DNA of 64,000 nucleotides, taken from Alkalicella caledoniensis. Lineage in GTDB: Bacteria > Bacillota > Proteinivoracia > Proteinivoracales > Proteinivoracaceae. Under the pieces are notes generated by a model. The model saw only the letters and a list, made by a program, of their open reading frames with translations, did not search any database and was not told where the DNA came from. Position 1 is the stretch's first letter. Each line of letters opens with the position of its first letter. Position numbers and translations under genes: made by a program. This document shows positions 25,460-34,024 of the stretch, piece after piece. Where the stretch lies: contig NZ_CP058559.1 of the NCBI RefSeq assembly GCF_014467015.1, positions 2,046,001-2,110,000 on the forward strand, given 5' to 3'.

Positions 25460-26836
25460 ATGGGTTATCGAATTGAAAAAGACTCCATGGGTGAGATACA
25501 TGTCAGTTGTGAAAAGTTATGGGGAGCCCAAACCCAAAGAAGTATCAAGAACTTTGATATCGGCAAAGAAAAATTACCTTTAGAATTTATTTTTGCATTG
25601 GCCATTGTTAAGAAAGCTGCAGTGACTGTCAATGGAAGATTAGGTATTATACCAGAAGATATTGTAAAAGCCATCACCACTGCTTGTAATGAAATCCTTG
25701 AAGGAAAATGGAACGATCAGTTTCCATTATCCCTTTGGCAGACCGGCAGCGGCACTCAAACTAACATGAATATCAATGAAGTTATTGCTAACAGGGCTAA
25801 TCAACTGCTTACAAATGGCAATACCCATCCCAATGACCATGTAAACCGCGGTCAGAGTTCTAATGACGTATTTCCAACGGCAATGCATATAACTTGTGTG
25901 TTAATTCTAGAAAAAAATCTTATACCAGCATTAGAACGCCTAGCTAGTAGCTTTGAAGAGCTATCAAATAGATATTCAAGGATTGTCAAAGTTGGGAGAA
26001 CGCACTTGCAGGACGCAACTCCTATAACCTTAGGGCAGGAAATTAGCGCATGGCATGCCATGCTAAAATCTTCTAGGGAGATGGTGATGGATTCATTGAA
26101 ATATCTGAGACCTTTAGCCCTTGGAGGTACAGCTGTGGGTACTGGGCTAAATACACACAGGCAGTTTGGCGAACTTTGTGCTAAAGAGATTAGCAACATT
26201 AGTGGAAGTAATTTTACCTCTAGTGAGAACATGTTTCATGCCCTTTCTAGCCGAGACGCACTGGTTTTTGCTCACGGTGCCCTAAATACTTTAGCAGGAA
26301 ATTTAATGAAAATTGCTAACGACGTGCGATGGCTAGCCAGCGGCCCTAGATGTGGTATAGGAGAGATTAAGATCCCGGAAAATGAGCCGGGGAGTTCTAT
26401 AATGCCAGGGAAAGTAAATCCCACTCAAAGTGAGGCCCTTACAATGGTGTGTGTTCGCGTCATGGGAAACGACACCAGCGTGGGCATAGCTTCATCCCAA
26501 GGCAATTTCCAGCTAAATGTATATTTGCCATTAATAATTCATTCCTTTGTTCAATCGGCGACACTTTTATCCCATGCAATGGACTCCTTCAATAATGGTT
26601 GTGTAAAGGGAATCGTTCCTAACCATGAACGCATAGAAAACAACTTAAGGAATTCCCTTATGCTGGTAACGGCTTTGACACCACATATAGGCTACGACAA
26701 AGCCGCTGAAATTGCAAAGACTGCCCATGACAAAGGGATAACTTTGAAAATGGCAAGTGAGTTGCTAGGGGTTCTTACACCACAAGAGTTTGATAAACTA
26801 ATGGACCCATCAAAGATGGTAGCGCCTTTAGAATAA
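25460..26836 (+). CDS. fumC: Fumarate hydratase class II
   Basis: ATG at 25460, 8 bases after GGAAGG; 458 residues, normal for FumC. Signatures: LWQTGSGTQTNMNINEV, NRGQSSNDVFPTAMH, KVGRTHLQDATPITLGQE (catalytic His region) and the superfamily motif GSSIMPGKVNPTQ. The class II mark IASSQGNFQLNVY distinguishes it from aspartase and argininosuccinate lyase. It is oxygen-stable and iron-free and interconverts fumarate and malate. It is last in the glyS-HD-fumC group, followed by a terminator. Confidence 0.95.
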   Translation: MGYRIEKDSMGEIHVSCEKLWGAQTQRSIKNFDIGKEKLPLEFIFALAIVKKAAVTVNGRLGIIPEDIVKAITTACNEILEGKWNDQFPLSLWQTGSGTQTNMNINEVIANRANQLLTNGNTHPNDHVNRGQSSNDVFPTAMHITCVLILEKNLIPALERLASSFEELSNRYSRIVKVGRTHLQDATPITLGQEISAWHAMLKSSREMVMDSLKYLRPLALGGTAVGTGLNTHRQFGELCAKEISNISGSNFTSSENMFHALSSRDALVFAHGALNTLAGNLMKIANDVRWLASGPRCGIGEIKIPENEPGSSIMPGKVNPTQSEALTMVCVRVMGNDTSVGIASSQGNFQLNVYLPLIIHSFVQSATLLSHAMDSFNNGCVKGIVPNHERIENNLRNSLMLVTALTPHIGYDKAAEIAKTAHDKGITLKMASELLGVLTPQEFDKLMDPSKMVAPLE

Positions 26837-26900
26837 CTAATAAAACAAGTTGGTCCCTTGCTCTACAACACATTGACTTATTTCACACATATAGACTGTA

Positions 26901-26932
26901 CTTAAAAAGCGTGCTAAAGGCACGCTTTTTAA
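26901..26932 (+). terminator. Terminator after fumC
   Basis: A near-perfect stem CTTAAAAAGCGTGC / GCACGCTTTTTAAG with loop TAAAG. Confidence 0.88.
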
Positions 26933-26996
26933 GTGACTTTACATCTTTATAGTGGTATTATAATAAGACAACAAAATAATAAAAGAGGTAATTGAT

Positions 26997-29468
26997 ATGA
27001 CCGTTTCTTTTAGAGAGGACGTTAAAAATAGAATAAGGCTTGCCATTGAAAAAGCTGGGGGTAATGAAGTTTTCTTTAGAGGTGTTGTCAATGACTCTAA
27101 AGAAATATTTGATATGGAAATACTAGCCAGGGGCAACGAATTTAGCGTACCAGCTATTATGTATGACCTTGAGGTGGGGGATGTTGTCATACACAATCAC
27201 CCTTCTGGAAATTTATCACCCTCTCAAGCTGATATAGGTATTGCTGCCAAACTAGGGCAAGATGGCATAGGTTTTATTATCGTTAGCAATAATGGTGAGC
27301 GAAGCTATACAGTTGTTGAGCCTATGGCTCCACAGGAACAGGTTGATGTTTCTGAAGAGAATATTGAGGAAATATTAGGACCAGTTGGTGTGATTGCACA
27401 AACGTTAGAAAATTATGAGCAAAGGCCGGAACAGCTCTCCATGTCTAAACTTATTGCAAAAGGTTTGAATCAATCACAACATGTAATTGTGGAGGCAGGG
27501 ACAGGGACAGGAAAGAGTTTAGCATATTTGATACCAGGGATCCTTTGGGCTGTGGGCAACAAGAAAAGGGTTGTAGTATCAACAAATACCATCAATTTAC
27601 AAGAACAAATTGTATATAAAGATATACCTTTTTTGCAGAAAGTGTTGCCTTTGGGTTTCAAAGGGGTTTTAGTAAAGGGAAGAAGTAACTATTTATGCCT
27701 ACGAAAGTTAGAAAATATAGAAACAGATAGCTTATTAGAAGATATAGATGAAGATTATCAGGAATTAAAGTTGTTGAAGGATTGGGGACTTAAAACCAAA
27801 GAGGGAAGTAAGGCTGACCTGAACTTTATGCCTAGGGAAAGCAACTGGGAGCAAGTTTGCTCTGAAGGAGACTTGTGTCTAAAACTACACTGTTCTAACT
27901 ATAGAGAATGCTTTTTCTTCAAGGCTAGAAGGGAAAGTGCCAATGCAGATATACTGGTTGTAAACCATCATCTATTATTTGCGGATATATCTTTAAAGGC
28001 AAAGGGACTTGAAGGAGGTGTGCTGCCCTCATACCATAGTGTGGTTTTTGATGAGGCCCATAATATTGAGGACACAGCCACCCAGTATTTTGGATATAAG
28101 GCGAATAAATATCTTGTTCCAAAACAACTTAATAGATTATTTTACTCAAAGGGGGGGAAACAAAAGGGCTTTCTCATGGATATAAGTCAAAAGCTAACTA
28201 ACAACAAATATGTTACACCTCTCTTAAAACAGAAGGTCTATGACGAGGTTCATATGTATTTCCTCCCTCAAATTGCTGATATAGTAAGTAAAAATAATTA
28301 TTTTTTTGATAATATTTACTTATTCTTAGATGGAAACACAAGTAAACTTAGACTAACTCAAGAGGTTGTTGAAACCCAGCCATATAAAAAAATAAAAGAA
28401 GAGGTCTTTCAGTTTTTAAAGATATTTAGTGAGTTTATCGAGAGAGTAAGGGCACTACAAAAAGAATTAGAAGATATGGCCCCGAAAGCTTTCGAAAGCT
28501 TCGTCCCTAACATGGTAGAACTAAGTGCCATGATAACAAGGCTTGAATCCATAGTGGAAACCCTTGACTATATATTTCTTAAAGAAACATCTGAGGATGT
28601 TAAATGGTTAGAATTAAGTGGGACGCAAAAAAATAGATATATAACAGCATATTCTGCTCCTTTAGATGTATCAAAAGCCTTATATCAAAACATATACGAC
28701 AACTATGAAAGTGTTGTGTTAACATCGGCTACAATGACAACTGGTGGTAATTTTAAGTATATAAAAGATAGAGTGGGGCTAGGTTTTTGTGAAGACAAGT
28801 TAGAAGAGTTGACGTTACCTTCTCCATTTGACTACAGGCAACAGGTATTATTTTGTGTTCCAACAGATATCTCTGAGCCCACCATGAAAAATTTTAATCA
28901 AGATATACCTAATGTTTTACTTAAGACAATTTTGGCTACTGGGGGAAGGGCTTTTGTTCTATTCACGTCCTTTAAAATGTTGAGTGATGTGTATAATGAG
29001 CTTAAACCCATACTTGAAAGTAGGGGGATTAACTGTTTAAAGCAAGGAGAATATCAAAGGCATATACTTTTACAAAATTTTAAAAAAGATGTGACCTCTG
29101 TTTTATTTGCCACAGCTAGTTTTTGGGAAGGTGTAGATGTGCAAGGGGAAGCATTAAGTAATGTTATCTTAGTTAAACTTCCCTTTAGTGTTCCTGATGA
29201 ACCCATAATTGAAGCAAGGCAGGAACTAATAGCAAAAGGTGGTGGTAACCCCTTTATGGAATATACAGTTCCTCAAGCAGTTTTAAAGTTTAAACAAGGC
29301 TTTGGGAGGCTAATACGGAGCAAGTCCGACAAGGGTGTGGTGGTGGTTACAGACAAACGTGTTTTAACGAAGCAGTATGGAAAAATATTTCTAAAATCCC
29401 TACCCCGTTGCAAGGAATTTGCTGGTAGCACCGAGGCCATAGCAGAGAAAATAAGAGAATTTATTTAA
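26997..29468 (+). CDS. DinG/XPD-type helicase fused to an N-terminal JAMM (RadC-like) domain
   Basis: 823 residues. Residues about 1-105 form a JAB1/MPN+ metalloprotease-like domain: Glu24 region, then H66-X-H68-P and S76-X2-D79 (HNHPSGNLSPSQAD), the full JAMM zinc set. The rest is a superfamily 2 DinG-type helicase: Walker A EAGTGTGKS (about 165), Fe-S cluster Cys at about 235, 288/294, 298 and 303, DEAH box VFDEAHNIED (about 350), the SATM motif, and motif VI QGFGRLIRS (about 767). Typical Gram-positive DinG carries an N-terminal DEDD exonuclease, not JAMM. The fusion suggests action on DNA or on a modified protein at stalled forks. It is monocistronic. Confidence 0.85.
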   Translation: MTVSFREDVKNRIRLAIEKAGGNEVFFRGVVNDSKEIFDMEILARGNEFSVPAIMYDLEVGDVVIHNHPSGNLSPSQADIGIAAKLGQDGIGFIIVSNNGERSYTVVEPMAPQEQVDVSEENIEEILGPVGVIAQTLENYEQRPEQLSMSKLIAKGLNQSQHVIVEAGTGTGKSLAYLIPGILWAVGNKKRVVVSTNTINLQEQIVYKDIPFLQKVLPLGFKGVLVKGRSNYLCLRKLENIETDSLLEDIDEDYQELKLLKDWGLKTKEGSKADLNFMPRESNWEQVCSEGDLCLKLHCSNYRECFFFKARRESANADILVVNHHLLFADISLKAKGLEGGVLPSYHSVVFDEAHNIEDTATQYFGYKANKYLVPKQLNRLFYSKGGKQKGFLMDISQKLTNNKYVTPLLKQKVYDEVHMYFLPQIADIVSKNNYFFDNIYLFLDGNTSKLRLTQEVVETQPYKKIKEEVFQFLKIFSEFIERVRALQKELEDMAPKAFESFVPNMVELSAMITRLESIVETLDYIFLKETSEDVKWLELSGTQKNRYITAYSAPLDVSKALYQNIYDNYESVVLTSATMTTGGNFKYIKDRVGLGFCEDKLEELTLPSPFDYRQQVLFCVPTDISEPTMKNFNQDIPNVLLKTILATGGRAFVLFTSFKMLSDVYNELKPILESRGINCLKQGEYQRHILLQNFKKDVTSVLFATASFWEGVDVQGEALSNVILVKLPFSVPDEPIIEARQELIAKGGGNPFMEYTVPQAVLKFKQGFGRLIRSKSDKGVVVVTDKRVLTKQYGKIFLKSLPRCKEFAGSTEAIAEKIREFI

Positions 29469-29473
29469 AACAA

Positions 29474-29498
29474 AAAGCACCCCACTATGGGGTGCTTC
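29474..29498 (+). terminator. Terminator hairpin after the helicase gene, left direct repeat of an insertion
   Basis: Stem AAGCACCCC / GGGGTGCTT around ACTAT. The same 23-base sequence with one change recurs at 31431-31453 on the other side of the repeat element. The T tail belongs to the right-hand copy; here it is replaced by the element end CAGCTTG. Confidence 0.85.
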
Positions 29499-29628
29499 AG
29501 CTTGTAGACAAACCTAAGACAAAGTCATTGACCCTAGATGTGTATATTAAAAAGCAGTACAATTAATTCGAGGAGATAGACTTAAGAACTGAATAGCTAA
29601 ACGGAAGAAGGGGCGAGAAACAGGACGT

Positions 29629-31285
29629 CAGACTGTGTGGCTAATCTCTAAAAACTCAAAGATTAGCCGTAAATTTCCTGTCTTTTGGTGCAATATGACT
29701 TAAACATATAAAAATACAATGATAAAGTGGGTCTAAGAGCTACTAATATCCTTAGTAGTTCTTTCACTCCTATAATATTTATTACTCTTTTAAAATTATA
29801 GGCTAGCAAAACTAGGGCTGTCTCTGTAGTTACAGAATCCATCCCTCTTGTTAAAAAATACCCAGCATTCATTGTCCTTTTGATGGTTCCATAAGGATGC
29901 TCAACAATCATCTGCCTTTGTAGGTATTTGTCCATATTTGCTTCTGTTCTAGCATCTATAGTATCCAAAAAATCTTGGTTAGGTGACCGATTTATTATCC
30001 TGCCTTTGGCTGCAGTGGTGCATTTGCTTTTTGATTCACAGTTTTTACAGGCATCGTAGTTTCTATATTTTATTCTTTTTGGTTCTTTTGATTTGTGGTT
30101 TATTCTGCGTAATTCATGGCCCAAAGGACAAATATATAAGTCTTTTTCAGGCACATAAGTAAATTTATCTCCGTAGAAATCTTTGTCTCCTGTGGCGTTA
30201 GAATACGACTGTTTTGGCAAATAGACTGTTGTTTCGTTTCTCTCACATTTCATAAGGTCGTCTGCTTGGTAATAGCCTTTATCTGCTGCTACTTCAAGTT
30301 TCCTTTTTCCAAATATATCTTTAGCCTTTTCTGCAAGTGAATTTAGATTACCTTGATCTGCGGGATTGTTTGTAACATCATATGCCACTATAATACTATG
30401 CTTAGAGTCTACAGCTGTTTGTATGTTATATGCTACAGTAACACCATTGTTTTTGTTGTCCATAAGCCTAGCATCTTCGTCAACTGTAGATACTTCATTA
30501 CATTCGCTATCCTGTAGTTTTTTTTCCAACTCTTCAAATTTAATTTTACGCTCCTTGAGTTTTTCAATTTTTTGCTGAATTTCTTCAGGTGTATACTTAA
30601 GTTTAGGTGAATCGTCTTTGTCACTGCTTTCTAACAAATCTAGATAGGAATTAACCTTATCTTCGATATATTGTTTGTGTCTTTGTATTTTTTTCTTTGA
30701 GAAATTATTCTTCTTTGAATTATTAGCTTGAATTTTAGTCCCATCTATTGCTATGAATTCCTCGCCTAATAGTTTGAGATCCTTACACAACTTAGTAAAA
30801 TCCTTGAAAACTTGTTTTAGCTGAGTTTTATTTTCTTTCCTGAAATCAGCTATTGTTTTAAAATCAGGTTTTAGTTTTTGTAATAGCCAAACCACTTCTA
30901 TATTCCTGTGAGATTCTGTTTCTAGCTTTCTAGATGATCTTATGCCATTTACATACCCGTATAGATATAACTTCAATAAAACAGAGGGATGATATCCTGG
31001 TGCACCTCTGCGGTGTTCCTTTGATTTAGTGAATGCACTCATATTGACCAGTTCTACGTATTCATCAATTACTCTAACGGGATTATCCTCACCTATGTAA
31101 TCTTCTATGCAGTCAGGAAACATTGTTTTTTGCTTTCTATCTGTACCTTTTATAAATGACAATTTAAAATCCCCTCTCCGATATTCTATAACTTAATTAT
31201 ACTACAGAAAAAGGGAAAAGTACTGTATTTACAGTACTTTAGAGCCATTTAGACATATATTATTCTCTAATTCTCACACAGTCTG
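29629..31285 (-). mobile_element. IS1182-type insertion sequence, 1657 bp, with ACGT target duplication
   Basis: The ends are an 11-bp perfect inverted repeat, CAGACTGTGTG at 29629-29639 and its complement at 31275-31285. The 4-base palindrome ACGT is present on both sides (29625-29628 and 31286-31289). The uninterrupted repeat copy at 50725-50996 gives the empty site, with one ACGT at 50866-50869, so the boundaries are exact. It contains one intact transposase gene on the minus strand and sits almost at the centre of the host repeat. Confidence 0.95.
29663..31162 (-). CDS. IS1182-family DDE transposase
   Basis: 499 residues, ATG start, full length and without frameshift. The N-terminal region (YIGEDNPVRVIDEYVE, GYHPSVLLKLYLYGYVNGIRSSR) is the DUF772-type segment. 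The DDE catalytic residues lie in FIAIDGTKIQAN (about 139), VAADKGYY (about 293) and VEHPYGTIKRT (about 437). A Cys-rich block (YDACKNCESKSKC) lies between the second Asp and the Glu, as in the family. It can be assumed active because the ends and target duplication are undamaged. Confidence 0.93.
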   Translation of the reverse strand: MSFIKGTDRKQKTMFPDCIEDYIGEDNPVRVIDEYVELVNMSAFTKSKEHRRGAPGYHPSVLLKLYLYGYVNGIRSSRKLETESHRNIEVVWLLQKLKPDFKTIADFRKENKTQLKQVFKDFTKLCKDLKLLGEEFIAIDGTKIQANNSKKNNFSKKKIQRHKQYIEDKVNSYLDLLESSDKDDSPKLKYTPEEIQQKIEKLKERKIKFEELEKKLQDSECNEVSTVDEDARLMDNKNNGVTVAYNIQTAVDSKHSIIVAYDVTNNPADQGNLNSLAEKAKDIFGKRKLEVAADKGYYQADDLMKCERNETTVYLPKQSYSNATGDKDFYGDKFTYVPEKDLYICPLGHELRRINHKSKEPKRIKYRNYDACKNCESKSKCTTAAKGRIINRSPNQDFLDTIDARTEANMDKYLQRQMIVEHPYGTIKRTMNAGYFLTRGMDSVTTETALVLLAYNFKRVINIIGVKELLRILVALRPTLSLYFYMFKSYCTKRQEIYG

Positions 31286-31428
31286 ACGTTTTGAGAGCTC
31301 CACTTACCATGGACGGTGAATTGGAGCGGTACCCTTCTGGAGTTTAGATAGAAGCCTTAAGTCTCGACGCAGAATTTTGTACAGCGTTTAATATGCGACA
31401 TTCCTAAAAAATGACTTTGTCATCAGTC

Positions 31429-31460
31429 TGAAGCACCCCACTATAGGGTGCTTTTATAAT
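31429..31460. terminator. Terminator shared by the helicase and PBP genes, right direct repeat
   Basis: AAGCACCCC-ACTAT-AGGGTGCTT (31431-31453) followed by TTATAATTTT. It duplicates the hairpin at 29476-29498 with one base changed. Before the insertion it was probably a single hairpin between the convergent helicase and PBP genes. Confidence 0.85.
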
Positions 31461-31517
31461 TTTGGAAAAAATAGTTATGATGATTTGAATCTCAAAAATA
31501 GGGTTAAGAGTGTAATT

Positions 31518-33845
31518 TCATTGCTCATCTCCATCGTTATTTTCTTCACTCCCTGGGGCATCTTCGTCATCAAACCAGTCAAACCTGTCTTGATCCACAT
31601 CTTCATCCATGTCTTGTTGGTTTGGCCATCTAACTTGAGGGTGGATATCGCACTCTTCTGTTGGTATTTGCTGGTTAGGTGGGAACCTAAAGGTTCTAAC
31701 GGATCTTGGTGGGCAGAAGTCAGTAGCTCTTTTCCAAGAGTCAGTACACATCTGTACATCGCGGCTTATATTTTCATGAATGTTGCAATATATATCTGGC
31801 CCCGTGCCTCTAACGAAATATTCATTAAATGCATCGGGACAATTTGGCGTGGCAAGTAGTAGGGTTTCCCGGCATATTCTAAGTTGCTCTATATTCCCCG
31901 GGACAGAAAATGTTTGTCCTACATTTTCTCCATAGATACGATTTAGAGCAGTATTGGTATAATCAGCCCATAGGCGGGAAGTTGTACCTCCACCTGTAAG
32001 ACCCAAATTACCCGTCTGTTCCTCTTGGCCTATATAAGCAATTGTTACCATTTCGGGTGTATAGCCAGCACTATACGCATACCCAGCTGTAGTGCCGGTC
32101 TTCACAGCAGCGTCCCTATTAGGAATTCGACTGCTTGCCCCCCTGGCAGTGCCCTGGGAACTTCTTAGCACATCACGGAGCATATCAGTAACTAGAAAAG
32201 ATGTTTCTTGGGATATGACTCTCTGGTTAAGTTGACGGTTTTGGCGATAAACGGTGTTGCCATACCTATCTTGGATTTCACTTATTATGTAAGGTTCTAC
32301 ACTCATACCTCCGTTGGCAAATACAGCGTATACAGAAGCCATATCAAGCATACGAGCTCCACTACTGCCAAGAACCATTTGAGCATCTTCTGCTAAAGTG
32401 CCATTGTAGCCCATACTTCTTGCTAAGGATATTATATTTCTAGGACCTAAGTGAGTGTTTGCTAAAACAGCGTATATGTTGCATGATTCAACCATAGCTT
32501 GCCTCATTGTCAAGTTGGAATTATGATATCTACCCCCATAATCTGCTCCTGTATAGTTAGGTAAAATCCCGGCCTCAGAAAGATTTTGACAAAAGTGTTG
32601 GTTTAATAGAGTGTACTTTTGGGATTCTAAGGCAAGGGCGTAAGCAATTGGTTTGAAGGCTGAACCCGGCTGGGGAATTCCGTTTATGGTTCTATACTCA
32701 CCTAAACCACTTTCAGCCATAGCTAAAACACCACCAGTTTCAGGATCGATGCTAACTAGCGCTGCTTGAATGTTGGGATTATTACGTTGTGCTTCTCCCA
32801 CATAACTTTCGTAATTACCTATTGTCTGCTGGGCAACAAGTTGGGCATCTGCATCTAAGGTTGTAAAAATGTTGAAACCTACAAGGAGCTGACCTCTTTC
32901 ATAGCCAAGTTCTTCTTCAATCCTTGTAAGTTCATTTGTTAAAAAACGAGGAATGTTTGGGTTTTCACTCTGCTGTTCAACAGGGGGGTCGATAGGCTGC
33001 TCCCTTGCATCTTGGAGCTGTTCTTCGGTAATATAACCTTCTTGAAGCATCCTGTGTAGAGCGAAATTACGTCGTCTGTAAGTCCTTGAGGTGGTAATAT
33101 CTCCCACAGTGGGGTCTCCATCACCGAGCTCAGCATCTTCTGAGACCCTTGGCTCTAAGTTCCTAGGAACTGCTGGGGAATAGAAATGAGGACCTTGGAT
33201 AATCCCTGCTAATAAAGCAGACTCTGCCAAGGTTAATTCAGAAGGTGTCTTATTAAAATAAAACTGTGTGGCTGCTCCCACACCATAAATGCCATGACCA
33301 TAAAAAATTGAGTTCAAATAGTTTTCTAATATTTCGTCTTTGCTATATGTCCTTTCCAATTTTAGGGTATAAACTAATTCTTTTAGTTTTCTATCCATTG
33401 TTCTATCGTGAGTTAGGAATATATTTTTTGCCAGTTGCTGTGTTATTGTACTCCCACCTTGTACAACCCTGCGATTTATAACGTTGGTATATAAGGCCCT
33501 GGCAATACCCAGTGGGTTTATACCTAAGTGTCCATAAAAAACATTATCCTCAACAGCAATAACCGCATTCACAAAATGAGGATTTATGTCTTGAAGTTGA
33601 ACATAGTCGCTCTGTTGTGTGGAGACGATTCCCATGGGAGAATTATCTCTAGAATAAACTGCTGAGTTGTTCCCCATCCCCCTTAGGGCTATAGTATCTA
33701 TATTGGCTGCTAGGTAAACTAGATAACCGGCAAAACCTATAGCGATAAGTAGTAGAGATGCAGTAAAGTATGTAAAGAATTTTTTAGTGCCATAGAGCTT
33801 TAATTTCTTTTTTTTATGTCTATCTCTTCTGCTACCCTCAACCAT
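31518..33845 (-). CDS. Class A penicillin-binding protein (transglycosylase-transpeptidase)
   Basis: 775 residues, ATG with AGGAGG about 6 bases upstream. A basic N-terminus and one membrane helix (about 24-47) are followed by the GT51 transglycosylase: EDNVFYGH with catalytic Glu (about 98), QGGSTITQQLAKNI, ERTYSKDEILENYLN and GIYGVGAA. The transpeptidase domain has SAFK (S-X2-K, about 388), SCN (S-X-N, about 452) and KTGT (about 583). The C-terminal 70 residues hold Cys pairs and a very acidic Asp/Glu tail. It polymerises and cross-links peptidoglycan outside the membrane, PBP1A/PbpF type. It stands alone, divergent from moaA. Confidence 0.93.
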   Translation of the reverse strand: MVEGSRRDRHKKKKLKLYGTKKFFTYFTASLLLIAIGFAGYLVYLAANIDTIALRGMGNNSAVYSRDNSPMGIVSTQQSDYVQLQDINPHFVNAVIAVEDNVFYGHLGINPLGIARALYTNVINRRVVQGGSTITQQLAKNIFLTHDRTMDRKLKELVYTLKLERTYSKDEILENYLNSIFYGHGIYGVGAATQFYFNKTPSELTLAESALLAGIIQGPHFYSPAVPRNLEPRVSEDAELGDGDPTVGDITTSRTYRRRNFALHRMLQEGYITEEQLQDAREQPIDPPVEQQSENPNIPRFLTNELTRIEEELGYERGQLLVGFNIFTTLDADAQLVAQQTIGNYESYVGEAQRNNPNIQAALVSIDPETGGVLAMAESGLGEYRTINGIPQPGSAFKPIAYALALESQKYTLLNQHFCQNLSEAGILPNYTGADYGGRYHNSNLTMRQAMVESCNIYAVLANTHLGPRNIISLARSMGYNGTLAEDAQMVLGSSGARMLDMASVYAVFANGGMSVEPYIISEIQDRYGNTVYRQNRQLNQRVISQETSFLVTDMLRDVLRSSQGTARGASSRIPNRDAAVKTGTTAGYAYSAGYTPEMVTIAYIGQEEQTGNLGLTGGGTTSRLWADYTNTALNRIYGENVGQTFSVPGNIEQLRICRETLLLATPNCPDAFNEYFVRGTGPDIYCNIHENISRDVQMCTDSWKRATDFCPPRSVRTFRFPPNQQIPTEECDIHPQVRWPNQQDMDEDVDQDRFDWFDDEDAPGSEENNDGDEQ

Positions 33846-33954
33846 GCGAAGTCCTCCTAAAAATTAGTGACTTATCCTCAAAAAAATATTTTAGAAATGA
33901 CAAATCTAATAATAATTATTATGCCTTTTTTTCCCTTATATATTAGTAGAAATG

Positions 33955-33982
33955 TAGACTATTCATACTAGTATGATATAAT
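33955..33982 (+). promoter_or_regulatory. Candidate moaA promoter with a palindromic operator in the spacer
   Basis: TAGACT (33955) and TATAAT (33977-33982) are separated by 16 bases. The spacer holds a perfect 14-bp palindrome, TCATACTAGTATGA (33963-33976). A repressor bound there would block RNA polymerase. The responsible protein is unknown, and no regulator gene is adjacent. Confidence 0.5.
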
Positions 33983-34024
33983 TAACATAATCTAATAAAA
34001 ATCTGGACTAAGGGGTGTATATAA

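Larger units (their letters stand above)
29499..31430 (-). repeat. Terminator-inserted foldback element, copy A, split by an insertion sequence
   Basis: Two parts, 29499-29628 and 31290-31430, together about 271 bases, match the uninterrupted copy at 50725-50996 in reverse orientation (272 bases). Shared landmarks are the outer end CAGCTTGTAGACAAACC, the GACAAAGTCATT arms, GCGAGAAACAGGACG, CCATGGACGGTGAATTGGAGC and the far end AATGACTTTGTCATCAGTCTG. The two arms are imperfect inverted repeats. It is flanked by the duplicated terminator at 29476-29498 and 31431-31453. No coding capacity apart from the inserted IS. Confidence 0.88.

Noticed and set aside
29499-31430. The IS1182-type transposase as the mobiliser of the foldback repeat
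   Set aside because: The IS makes a 4-base duplication and is nested inside one repeat copy, while the repeat itself is flanked by 18-28 base duplications. The shared CAGACTG at one end is too little evidence.
31485-31859. Plus-strand ORF of 124 codons at the end of the PBP gene
   Set aside because: It is antisense to the acidic C-terminal tail of the PBP, where the transpeptidase gene has clear motifs and full length.
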